The notes beneath the pieces were generated by a model that was not told the DNA's origin, searched no databases, and worked only from the letters and a program-made list of their open reading frames with translations. Made by a program: the position numbers and the translations under genes. This document shows, piece after piece, positions 9,159 to 16,227 of a stretch of 64,000 nt of DNA (its first letter is position 1; every line of letters begins with the position of its first letter). This stretch comes from Microbacterium sp. ET2 (GTDB lineage: Bacteria; Actinomycetota; Actinomycetes; Actinomycetales; Microbacteriaceae): positions 992,001 to 1,056,000 of the forward strand of contig NZ_CP128170.1 in assembly GCF_030347395.1 (NCBI RefSeq). The letters run 5' to 3'.

Positions 9159-10142
9159 TCACGCGACGTCGACCTCGTGCGCCGCGTCCCACCATTCCAG
9201 CACCCGGGTGCCGATCAACGTCAGCCACGGAGACGGCTCACCCTCCGGCACATCCATGTGGAACCACACCCTTCCGGGCAGACGGCGTGACTGGATCCAC
9301 GTGCCGTCCGGCTGGCGCTGGTCGCGGACGACCTCGATGGCCTCGGCGAGGCGTTCGTCAGGCGGGAGGCCGTCGTACTCCGCGGCATCGCGGAAGTAGT
9401 CGAGCGCCGCGAGGGCACTGTAGACGTGACGGTTCGGATAGAGGAAGTGGGTGGCGAAAGGCGCGACCGGCTCACCGGTCGACGCACGGTACAGGAGCTT
9501 CCTAGAAAGGAGGTACTCCTCGCCGGTACGGCGCACCTCGGTGAGCGTGCCGTCGCCGGTCAGCCGTTGATAGGCGAGGAGGCCGCGCAAAGCGTTCAGT
9601 GTGGAGTGGAACGACGACCGCACCGAATCGCCCTCCTCGGCCTCGCAGTTCCATCCGCCGTCGGCCAGGCGGTGCTCACGGAACCACTCCGCGAGTCCGG
9701 ACATGTCCACGCCCAGCCAGGCCCCGTTGGCAAGGGTGAAGGAGTTGATGCACACATCCACTTCGCCGCCCCAGTAGGGCAGGTCGTCGTACTCCCAGCG
9801 ACTGTTCTGCGCGAGCTTCTCCGCCGTGTCGCCGAGCGCCTCGGCGGGCACGCCGAAGTCGCGCAGGTCCTTCAGGGTCCACGTCGTGGCATTCCAGGGC
9901 TGACCCGGCTGCTGCGCCTCCTCGCTGTCGAAGTACCCCGCGGGGAAGTACGCACCGCCCGCCCACTGCCCGTCGGAGTCCTGCTTCGACAGCAGGAGCG
10001 CACCCCACCCCTCGCGAGGCACGCGCGCCCGAGTGCCCTGCCAGATCTCGGGCGGCGCGTGCGCGACATCCTTCTCCACCTGCCACCGCAGAGCGGGGTC
10101 GGTGTCGAGCATCCAGGCCAGCGTGCGTTCGTCGATCGCCAT
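9159..10142 (-). CDS. Squalene cyclase/prenyltransferase-fold protein
   Basis: This 327-residue soluble protein has repeated aromatic motifs of the alpha/alpha toroid fold: DGQWAGG, DGGWNCE and DGTWI, plus many Trp, Tyr and Phe residues. It lacks the DXDD motif of true squalene-hopene cyclases and is about half their length, so it is probably a single-domain relative of unknown activity. The start MAIDERTLAWML at 10142 is preferred over frames open further upstream, which lack a credible start. It stands alone between convergent and co-directional neighbours. Confidence 0.75.
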   Translation of the reverse strand: MAIDERTLAWMLDTDPALRWQVEKDVAHAPPEIWQGTRARVPREGWGALLLSKQDSDGQWAGGAYFPAGYFDSEEAQQPGQPWNATTWTLKDLRDFGVPAEALGDTAEKLAQNSRWEYDDLPYWGGEVDVCINSFTLANGAWLGVDMSGLAEWFREHRLADGGWNCEAEEGDSVRSSFHSTLNALRGLLAYQRLTGDGTLTEVRRTGEEYLLSRKLLYRASTGEPVAPFATHFLYPNRHVYSALAALDYFRDAAEYDGLPPDERLAEAIEVVRDQRQPDGTWIQSRRLPGRVWFHMDVPEGEPSPWLTLIGTRVLEWWDAAHEVDVA

Positions 10143-10186
10143 GCAAGGGACGGTAGTACCCGGGTCGGACATCCGAAAGCGATGAT

Positions 10187-10471
10187 TCAGTCGCCGACTT
10201 CGATCACGATCGTCTTCGCGTCGGCGATGACGCCCGGCCCCCTGTCGGGAGTGGGGGCGGGAATCGGGATCTGCTGCTCGGTCTCCCACGCCAACCGGGC
10301 ATCGTGAGCCGCCGGGTGGAAGAGTTCGTCGAGGCCGAGGAGGCCACCGGAGGACGGAGCGGAGCCGTCGGATTCGTCGCGACGCCGGAGCGAGGCGACG
10401 CCCACGGCGACGAAGATGACGGGAATGCCCAGCACGAGCACGACGGTTCCCCAGCCCAGGACGTCAGTCAT
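10187..10471 (-). CDS. Small single-pass membrane protein
   Basis: This 94-residue protein has one N-terminal membrane helix (about residues 8-28, VVLVLGIPVIFVAVGVASLR) followed by a basic stretch (RRRDES) and a soluble tail that includes LLGLDELFHPAAHDARLAWE. The topology is probably outside-in with the tail in the cytoplasm. It is divergent from the MFS gene. Function is unknown. Confidence 0.68.
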   Translation of the reverse strand: MTDVLGWGTVVLVLGIPVIFVAVGVASLRRRDESDGSAPSSGGLLGLDELFHPAAHDARLAWETEQQIPIPAPTPDRGPGVIADAKTIVIEVGD

Positions 10472-10552
10472 GCGAACCAGGCTAGAAGAGGGCGCCCCCG
10501 CTCCGCGTCCCCCGAAAGGATGACATTCGGGGGCACCGCCTAGTCTGTGGGG

Positions 10553-11821
10553 ATGCGCGACGGAGCCGGTCGGGACGGCGAGATCCTGCGGCTCCGACCC
10601 TTCGCCTACTTCTGGAGCGCGTCCACCCTCCGGGCGGTCGGCGGCGCGATGGCGACCGTCGCGTTCCAAGTCATCATCGTCACCCTCCTCGAGGCGACAC
10701 CGGCACAGATCAGCATCCTCAGCGCCCTCAGCGTCGTTCCCTATCTCTTCCTGGGCCTCATCGTGGGTGCGCTCATGGATCGATGGCGGAGACAGCGCAC
10801 CCTCGTCCTCACCAGCATCGGACGGGTCATCGCGTTCGCGGTCGTCGCCGTTCTGCTTCTCACCGACGCGCTCGACTTCTGGTCCCTCGCGGCGGTGACT
10901 CTCGCCCTCGGAGTGCTGACGCTGTTCGCCGATTCCGCCGCCCAGCCGCTCCTCCCCCGGATCGTTCCGCGCCGCTCTCTCGTTCACGCCAACGCCCGCC
11001 TCGCGCAGAGCGAGACCGTCGCGGGAACGGCAGGCCCGGCCCTCGGCGGCCTGCTCCTGAACCTCGTCGGACCGACCATCCTGTTCACCGTCGAGGCGAT
11101 CATCAACGCGATCGCCGCGCTGCTGCAATCCCGCATCGCGATCACCGAGCCACGCAGCACCCCCCGCCCCCGGGGACGACACGTCGGCCACGACATCGTC
11201 GACGGCACGCGCTACACCTACCGGCATCGCACGCTGCGCCCGCTCGCGATCTCGATTCACATGTGGTTCCTCGCCAACAGCATCGTCACCACCGTGCTCG
11301 CGGTCTACGTCCTGCGCGAGCTCGGGCTTCCCTCCTGGGCGTTCGGCATCGCCCTCGCCGCAGGAGGGGTCGGCGGCTTCGCCGGTGCTCTGATCGCACC
11401 GCGCGTCGGGGCACGCCTGGGTGCGGGCCGCGCCATCTTCCTCGGACGCACGCTCGTCGCCATCCCCTGGCTCGTCCTCGCCCTGGCACCGCTGACCGCC
11501 GCCAGCGGCACCGGCCCCGTGCTCGTCGTCGTCGGTGCCGTCCAGCTTCTCTACGGCCTCGGCATGGGACTCGAAGACGCGAACGACATCTCCTATCGTC
11601 AGGCCGTCGCCCCTGACGGCATCCAGGGACGGATGAACTCGACGATCCGCACGATGAACCGCGTCGTCTTCTTCGTCGGAGCGCTCGTCGCCGGCATCCT
11701 GATGACCTGGCTCGGATACCAGGCCACGATCGGCGTGGCCGCCGTCATCTTCGCCGCCGCGGCGCTCGTGGTCGTGGTCTCGCCGCTGCGCGACGCGCGG
11801 CATCCTGAGGGTTCGCCGTGA
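10553..11821 (+). CDS. MFS transporter, enterobactin-exporter-like
   Basis: This 422-residue protein has about twelve membrane helices and the MFS motif A variant GALMDRWRRQRTLVL between helices 2 and 3. It resembles the MFS_3/DHA3 exporters that move drugs or siderophores out in exchange for protons. The ATG at 10553 is used; the GTG at 10547 is in frame. The substrate is not readable. It is followed by, but probably independent of, the LolA-like gene. Confidence 0.87.
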   Translation: MRDGAGRDGEILRLRPFAYFWSASTLRAVGGAMATVAFQVIIVTLLEATPAQISILSALSVVPYLFLGLIVGALMDRWRRQRTLVLTSIGRVIAFAVVAVLLLTDALDFWSLAAVTLALGVLTLFADSAAQPLLPRIVPRRSLVHANARLAQSETVAGTAGPALGGLLLNLVGPTILFTVEAIINAIAALLQSRIAITEPRSTPRPRGRHVGHDIVDGTRYTYRHRTLRPLAISIHMWFLANSIVTTVLAVYVLRELGLPSWAFGIALAAGGVGGFAGALIAPRVGARLGAGRAIFLGRTLVAIPWLVLALAPLTAASGTGPVLVVVGAVQLLYGLGMGLEDANDISYRQAVAPDGIQGRMNSTIRTMNRVVFFVGALVAGILMTWLGYQATIGVAAVIFAAAALVVVVSPLRDARHPEGSP

Positions 11822-11859
11822 CCCGGGTCGGGATACCGCGACCGGCGTAGCCTGGTCGC

Positions 11860-12978
11860 ATGAACCCCGGCCCGCGTGCACGCGTTCGTCCCGTGATCTG
11901 GACCTCTGTCGCCGCCGTGCCGCTGCTCGCGAGTGCCGCGATCGCGGTGCCGATGGCCGCCAATGGCGCCGTCGATCTTCCGGACAAGACCCCGCAAGAG
12001 CTCATCGCCTTCGCGGGGGAGAGCGACGTCGAGGCGCTCAGCGGCACGATCGAGCAGCGGTCGGAGCTCGGTCTGCCCGATCTCGGCGCCCTCACCGGAT
12101 CGACGGGAGGCTCCCGCGGTGCATCATCAGCACAGCTCGACGACCTGATCTCGCTCGTCACGGGCTCGCACACCGCGAAGGTCTATCTCGACGGCGACAG
12201 CGCACGCCTGCAGGTGCTCGATCAACTCGGCGAGCGCAATGTCTACGTCGACGGCGCGGCCGACGAGGTCTGGTACGTCGACAGTGAGAGCCAGTCGGCG
12301 ACGAAGCTGGTGCTGCCGGGCGAAGAGGATCTTCGGGATGCCTACGGAGAGGACATCGCACCGACCGAAGCCGGCGACTCCCTGCCGACCCCCGACGGCA
12401 TGCTCGAAGAGGCCCTCGCACGCCTCGACGACAGCACGGAGGTGACCGTGGGCACCGACGCGCGGGTCGCCGGACGTGAGGTGTACGAGCTCATCCTGAC
12501 CCCGCGCACCGACGACACTCTGGTCGACGACGTGCGGTTCGCCATCGATGGCGAGACCGGCGTCGCCCTGGCGGCATCCGTCAGCGCGCGGGGCGCCACC
12601 GAGCCCGCCTTCCGCATCGCCTTCACGCAGGTGGATTTCTCGGCTCCCGACGCGAGCGTCTTCGCCTTGGAACCCGGCGCCGACATCGCGGTCACCGAGA
12701 AGGACGTGCCCCTCCCCGCCAAGGGCGAGGGGGATGGCCCGCCGACGGAGGATGCAACGGCTCCGCGCGTCATCGGTGAAGGCTGGTCGGCCGTCGTCGA
12801 ACTGCCCAACCCGGGGCCCGATGCCGAGCAGCAGGCGATGCTCGACAGCGTCACCACCGTCGTGGAGGGCGGCCGGGTGCTGCAGACCTCGCTGGTGAGC
12901 GTGATAATCGCCGATGACGGGCGCATCCTCGTCGGCGCCGTGCCGACGCAGCGCCTGGTCGACATCGCCGGACTCTGA
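11860..12978 (+). CDS. LolA-like exported protein (DUF2092 type)
   Basis: This 372-residue protein has an N-terminal signal or anchor (about residues 10-32, VIWTSVAAVPLLASAAIAVP) and then a beta-rich domain similar to LolA/LolB-like actinobacterial proteins, with TAKVYLDGDSARLQVLDQLG and NVYVDGAADEVWYVDS. In this family the half-barrel binds lipids or senses envelope state. No lipobox Cys is present. It lies 9 bases before an ABC transporter ATPase gene and probably works with that exporter; this is inference from the operon. Confidence 0.72.
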   Translation: MNPGPRARVRPVIWTSVAAVPLLASAAIAVPMAANGAVDLPDKTPQELIAFAGESDVEALSGTIEQRSELGLPDLGALTGSTGGSRGASSAQLDDLISLVTGSHTAKVYLDGDSARLQVLDQLGERNVYVDGAADEVWYVDSESQSATKLVLPGEEDLRDAYGEDIAPTEAGDSLPTPDGMLEEALARLDDSTEVTVGTDARVAGREVYELILTPRTDDTLVDDVRFAIDGETGVALAASVSARGATEPAFRIAFTQVDFSAPDASVFALEPGADIAVTEKDVPLPAKGEGDGPPTEDATAPRVIGEGWSAVVELPNPGPDAEQQAMLDSVTTVVEGGRVLQTSLVSVIIADDGRILVGAVPTQRLVDIAGL

Positions 12979-12987
12979 CACGCGCCG

Positions 12988-13965
12988 GTGACAGTCCGTC
13001 CTGACGAGATCCGAGCCGCAGAGCCGGCCATCGAGACCCGCGGTCTCACCAAGCGCTTCGGCTCCCAGGTCGCGGTCGACGGAGTCGATGTGACCGTTCC
13101 TCGCGGCTCGGTCTTCGGCTTCCTCGGGCCGAACGGGTCGGGGAAGACGACGACGATCCGGATGCTGCTGGGGCTCATCCGCCCGAGCGGCGGTCAGGTG
13201 ACGGTGCTGGGAGAAGCGATGCCGCGCTCACTCGACAGCGTCCTGCCGCGGGTGGGCGCCCTTGTCGAGGGCCCCGCGTTCTCGCCTTTCCTCACGGGTG
13301 AGCAGAATCTCCGTCGCTTCGACGCAGCCGATCGGCACTCGCCTTGGCGCACGCGGCGGCAGCGCGTCGCGACCGCGCTCGACCGAGTCGGACTGTCGCA
13401 CGCGGCGACGAAGAAGGCCCACGCGTATTCGCTCGGCATGAAGCAGCGCTTGGGCCTTGCGAGCGCCCTCCTCATGCCCCGTGACCTGCTCGTGCTGGAT
13501 GAACCGACGAACGGTCTCGACCCGCAGGGGACCCGCGAAGTGCGGGCGCTGATCCGCTCGTTCGCCGCCGACGGCACGACCGTCTTCGTTTCCAGCCACC
13601 TGCTCGCCGAAGTGGAGCAGCTGTGCACGCACGTCGGCGTGATGAGCGGTGGTCGCCTCGTCGCCCAGGGCACGCTCGATGACTTCCGGCGCTCGGGTGC
13701 GCGGACGCGGGTGCAGGTGCGTACCCCCGACCTCGAATCCGCTCGGACCGTGCTCACCTCTCTCGGCGTCGAGACGGATGCTCCGGATGCGGCATCCGAA
13801 CGTGACACCGCAACCGGGCTGCTGCCGGAAACAGCCTCACCCGAAGCGATCGTGGCGGCTCTGGTCGGAGCCGGCGTCCGCGTGCGGGGATTCGCCATCC
13901 TGACGGAAAGCCTCGAGCAGCGCTTCGTGGAGCTCACCGGAGAGGGCTTCGATGTCGTCGCGTGA
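12988..13965 (+). CDS. ABC transporter ATP-binding protein (drug/lipid exporter type)
   Basis: This 325-residue ATPase has Walker A GPNGSGKT (residues 47-54), signature-like SLGMKQ (near 148), Walker B LLVLDEPTNGLDP (near 168) and the switch His in FVSSHL. The altered signature and the extra C-terminal domain (about 225-320) match CcmA/BcrA-type exporter ATPases (DUF4162-like tail). It overlaps the permease gene by 14 bases. The substrate is unknown. Confidence 0.92.
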   Translation: MTVRPDEIRAAEPAIETRGLTKRFGSQVAVDGVDVTVPRGSVFGFLGPNGSGKTTTIRMLLGLIRPSGGQVTVLGEAMPRSLDSVLPRVGALVEGPAFSPFLTGEQNLRRFDAADRHSPWRTRRQRVATALDRVGLSHAATKKAHAYSLGMKQRLGLASALLMPRDLLVLDEPTNGLDPQGTREVRALIRSFAADGTTVFVSSHLLAEVEQLCTHVGVMSGGRLVAQGTLDDFRRSGARTRVQVRTPDLESARTVLTSLGVETDAPDAASERDTATGLLPETASPEAIVAALVGAGVRVRGFAILTESLEQRFVELTGEGFDVVA

Positions 13966-14815
13966 GTCCACGTTCGGCTGGTCGTCGACCCCCGGAAGGT
14001 GGGGCACACTGCAGCTGCTCGGCAATGAGCTGTCGATCCAGTTCCGGCGGTGGCGGACCTGGGCCATGCTCGGAGCGCTGGCGCTCATCCCCCTCCTCCT
14101 CGGCGTCGCCATCCGGTTCTTCGGCGGCTCGGATCCAGGCCGTGGCCCCGCATTCCTGGATCAGATCACCGGCAATGGGCTGTTCGTCGGGCTCGCCGCC
14201 CTCACCGTGGCCATCCCGCTCTTCCTCCCGCTGACCGTCAGCGTCACGGCGGGGGACGCTCTCGCCGGCGAGGCGAGCCACGGGACGCTGCGCTATCTCC
14301 TGATCGCACCGGCCGGCCGCATGCGCCTGCTCCTGGTCAAGTACCTCAGCGCCGCCGTGTTCTGCGCCGCCGCCACCCTCACCGTGGTGGCCGTCGGGTC
14401 GATCGTCGGCGCGGTCCTCTTCCCGATCGGGCCGGTCACGCTCCTGTCGGGGGCCCAGGTGTCGATCGGCGAGGGGCTGTGGCGACTCCTCGCGATCGGC
14501 GTGTACGTATCGATATCGCTCATCGGGCTGTCGGCGATCGGCCTTTTCCTCTCGACGCTGACCACGGTGCCGATCGGCGCGATGGCCGCGACGGCGATTC
14601 TCGCTGTCGCTGCACAGATCGTCGGCGCGATCCCCCAGCTCGACGCACTGCACCCCTGGCTCTTCACCGACCGATGGCTGGACTTCGGCGACCTGTTGCG
14701 CTCACCCATCGTTTGGGATTCGTTCGCCGCCAACGCGCTCTTGCAGGCCGGATACGTCGTGGTGTTCGGGGCCGCGGCGGTGGCGCGGTTCGCGACCAAA
14801 GACGTGCTGTCCTAG
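13952..14815 (+). CDS. ABC-2 type transporter permease
   Basis: This 287-residue protein has six hydrophobic segments, from LGALALIPLLLGVAIRFF to YVVVFGAAAVARF, with a short loop in GDALAGEASHGTLRYLL that is typical of ABC-2 permeases (the coupling helix region). It is the membrane partner of the upstream ATPase and ends the LolA-ATPase-permease operon. Two tandem intergenic repeat units follow. Confidence 0.87.
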   Translation: MSSRESTFGWSSTPGRWGTLQLLGNELSIQFRRWRTWAMLGALALIPLLLGVAIRFFGGSDPGRGPAFLDQITGNGLFVGLAALTVAIPLFLPLTVSVTAGDALAGEASHGTLRYLLIAPAGRMRLLLVKYLSAAVFCAAATLTVVAVGSIVGAVLFPIGPVTLLSGAQVSIGEGLWRLLAIGVYVSISLIGLSAIGLFLSTLTTVPIGAMAATAILAVAAQIVGAIPQLDALHPWLFTDRWLDFGDLLRSPIVWDSFAANALLQAGYVVVFGAAAVARFATKDVLS

Positions 14816-14830
14816 AGCCGTGCGTTGATC

Positions 14831-14884
14831 GGTCACAAAAAGGTAACGGCGAGCCCTTCCCTTCCGTTACCTCTCCGTTATAGA
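14831..14884 (+). promoter_or_regulatory. Phased-repeat promoter region, copy 1 (MtrA-like sites?)
   Basis: GGTCAC-AAAAA-GGTAAC (14831-14847) is a direct repeat with an 11-base period. CCGTTA-N5-CCGTTA (14864-14880) is the same word in inverse orientation with the same period, and GGTAACGG (14842-14849) with CCGTTACC (14864-14871) forms an 8-base inverted repeat. TATAGA follows, but no good -35 box sits 17 bases upstream, which suggests an activator. The spacing resembles MtrA response-regulator boxes in Actinobacteria; the regulator identity is a guess. Confidence 0.45.
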
Positions 14885-14994
14885 GTGCTCGCACGGTAGT
14901 TGTTTTGCTGTGGCAGCTACCGACATGTGATTGCAGGACACTCTTGGTGCAAGGGACAAGGGCCGGTCGGGAGCCTCACCGACCGGCCCTTACT
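14833..14994 (+). ncRNA. Predicted small RNA unit, copy 1 of a tandem duplication
   Basis: This unit contains phased repeats (14831-14880), a TATAGA -10-like box at 14879-14884, and a predicted transcript of about 100 bases from near 14890. The transcript can fold as a stem CGGTAGTTG/CAGCTACCG (14894-14902 with 14914-14922, one G-U), a small stem TTGCA/TGCAA (14931-14935 with 14948-14952) and an 11-base-pair terminator hairpin. No ORF with a convincing start and ribosome site was found. The unit is nearly identical to 15034-15195. No known RNA family was recognised; transcription is inferred. Confidence 0.5.
14960..14994 (+). terminator. Intrinsic terminator of repeat unit 1
   Basis: GGGCCGGTCGG (14960-14970) pairs perfectly with CCGACCGGCCC (14979-14989) around an 8-base loop, followed by TTACT. 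The stem is strong; the T-tract is weak, as is usual in high-GC Actinobacteria. Confidence 0.65.
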
Positions 14995-15033
14995 CTGTCC
15001 CGGTCCGCGTGCACGTTATGCATCGCCTGAGAA

Positions 15034-15195
15034 TCACGAAAAGGTAACGGCGAGCCCTTCCCTTCCGTTACCTTCCCGTTATAGAGTGCTCGCACGGTAG
15101 TTGTTTTGCTGTGGCAGCTACCGACATGTGATTGCAGGACACTCTTGGTGCAAGGGACAAGGGCCGGTCGGGAGCCTCTCCGACCGGCCCTTACT
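15034..15195 (+). ncRNA. Predicted small RNA unit, copy 2 of a tandem duplication
   Basis: This copy lies 201 bases after copy 1. It differs at one site in the A-rich spacer, two adjacent sites in the promoter part and one base in the terminator loop (A to T). The predicted transcript, including both upper stems, is otherwise identical. Its terminator ends 15 bases before the end of the convergent EEP gene. Function is unknown. Confidence 0.5.
15161..15195 (+). terminator. Intrinsic terminator of repeat unit 2
   Basis: This is the same 11-base-pair stem as in unit 1 (15161-15171 with 15180-15190) followed by TTACT. It may also serve the convergent gene that ends at 15205. Confidence 0.6.
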
Positions 15196-15204
15196 TGCGC
15201 CGGT

Positions 15205-16167
15205 TCACGACGAGCAGATCCCCCAGCTTCCGATCACGCCTCGGTGGTCGGACCCCGGGATGGAGAAGCTGGCCCACCCGGTCGGCACCGCGCCGCGCGC
15301 GAGCACGTGATCGATCGCCGTGAATGCCGGCACGGGCCTCTCCTGCGGCCACGTCGGCCACGGAATCGGTCCGGCCGCCTCGGCCGCGCTCCGCAGCGGT
15401 GACGCGAGCTGCCGGAACCCGGGGTGGGCATACGACGCGTTCAGGTCCCCGGCGACGATGAGCAGCTCATCCGGTGTGTCACGAATCCAGCGGTCCAGAT
15501 CGCCGATCGCCGTCCGCCAGTCGACCGGCTGACCCACCGGAGGCGGTGGATGCACCGCAGCCACCTGGACCTCTTCGCCGCCGGGCAGCGTCGCGACCGC
15601 CGTGACCTGATCGAAGACGCTCCCCGAGATGTCCTGTTCATCGTGGAGCGGGAACGCCGACAGGATGACGCTGCCCCTCACCCCACCCTCACTCGTCTCA
15701 CGGGTGCGATGCGGCAGCGCCTCGGCGAGTCCGCGCTCGTTCAGGACGGCGGCGATGTGCGCTTCGTCCGTCTCGACGAGGGCGACGATGTCGGCGTCGG
15801 CCTCAGCGATGCGCGCGGCGAGCCGGGCCGGGTCGGCGCCGGCGAACTTCGCGTTGAATGCGATGACCGTCACCGTGGAGTCCGCCGCGCAGTCCGATCC
15901 GGTGCGCAGCGGAGTGAGGGCGGGAAGTCCCGCCAGCACACCGCCGATGACGAGGATGACGGCTGCCGCCGAGGCCCGGAAGAACAGCGGAACCACAGCG
16001 AGGACGACGAGAGCGACAGCGCCCACGGGGACGAGCGCCTGCGCGACCGGGATAAACCCCCCGGCGAGGACGTCGACGTGGGGCAGCGCCACCGCCGCCC
16101 CGGCGATGAGGAGGGCGACGACCGTCCAGATCAGCCGCGACCGGCGCCGGCGTGCGGTTCTCACCAC
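15205..16167 (-). CDS. Membrane-anchored endonuclease/exonuclease/phosphatase family protein
   Basis: This 320-residue protein has three N-terminal membrane helices (about residues 12-90) and an EEP domain from about residue 98: FNAKFA, the metal-binding Glu in DIVALVETD, GDLNAS, IDHVLA and the C-terminal SDHRGVIGSW with the catalytic Asp-His pair. The domain probably faces outward, as in related actinobacterial proteins with this three-helix anchor. It may hydrolyse phosphodiester bonds in nucleic acid, phospholipid or inositol phosphate; the substrate cannot be read. Confidence 0.87.
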   Translation of the reverse strand: MVRTARRRRSRLIWTVVALLIAGAAVALPHVDVLAGGFIPVAQALVPVGAVALVVLAVVPLFFRASAAAVILVIGGVLAGLPALTPLRTGSDCAADSTVTVIAFNAKFAGADPARLAARIAEADADIVALVETDEAHIAAVLNERGLAEALPHRTRETSEGGVRGSVILSAFPLHDEQDISGSVFDQVTAVATLPGGEEVQVAAVHPPPPVGQPVDWRTAIGDLDRWIRDTPDELLIVAGDLNASYAHPGFRQLASPLRSAAEAAGPIPWPTWPQERPVPAFTAIDHVLARGAVPTGWASFSIPGSDHRGVIGSWGICSS

Positions 16168-16227
16168 GCCACGCTAGCCGCGCGCCCCCGCGGATCTCGA
16201 TCGCGTCGCTTCGTTCCCGGGATCTCC

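Larger units (their letters stand above)
14833..15195. repeat. Tandem direct repeat, two 162-base copies, period 201
   Basis: Copy 1 spans about 14833-14994 and copy 2 about 15034-15195, with four substitutions and no indels seen by eye. Similarity begins at the operator-like words and ends just after the terminator, so a whole transcription unit appears to have been duplicated. The 39-base spacer shows no similarity to the rest. Confidence 0.9.

Noticed and set aside
14900..15310. Two short ORFs with identical N-terminal 26 residues in the tandem repeats
   Set aside because: They start with TTG without a ribosome site, run through the terminator hairpin and owe their likeness to the DNA duplication. 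The hairpin structure explains the region better.
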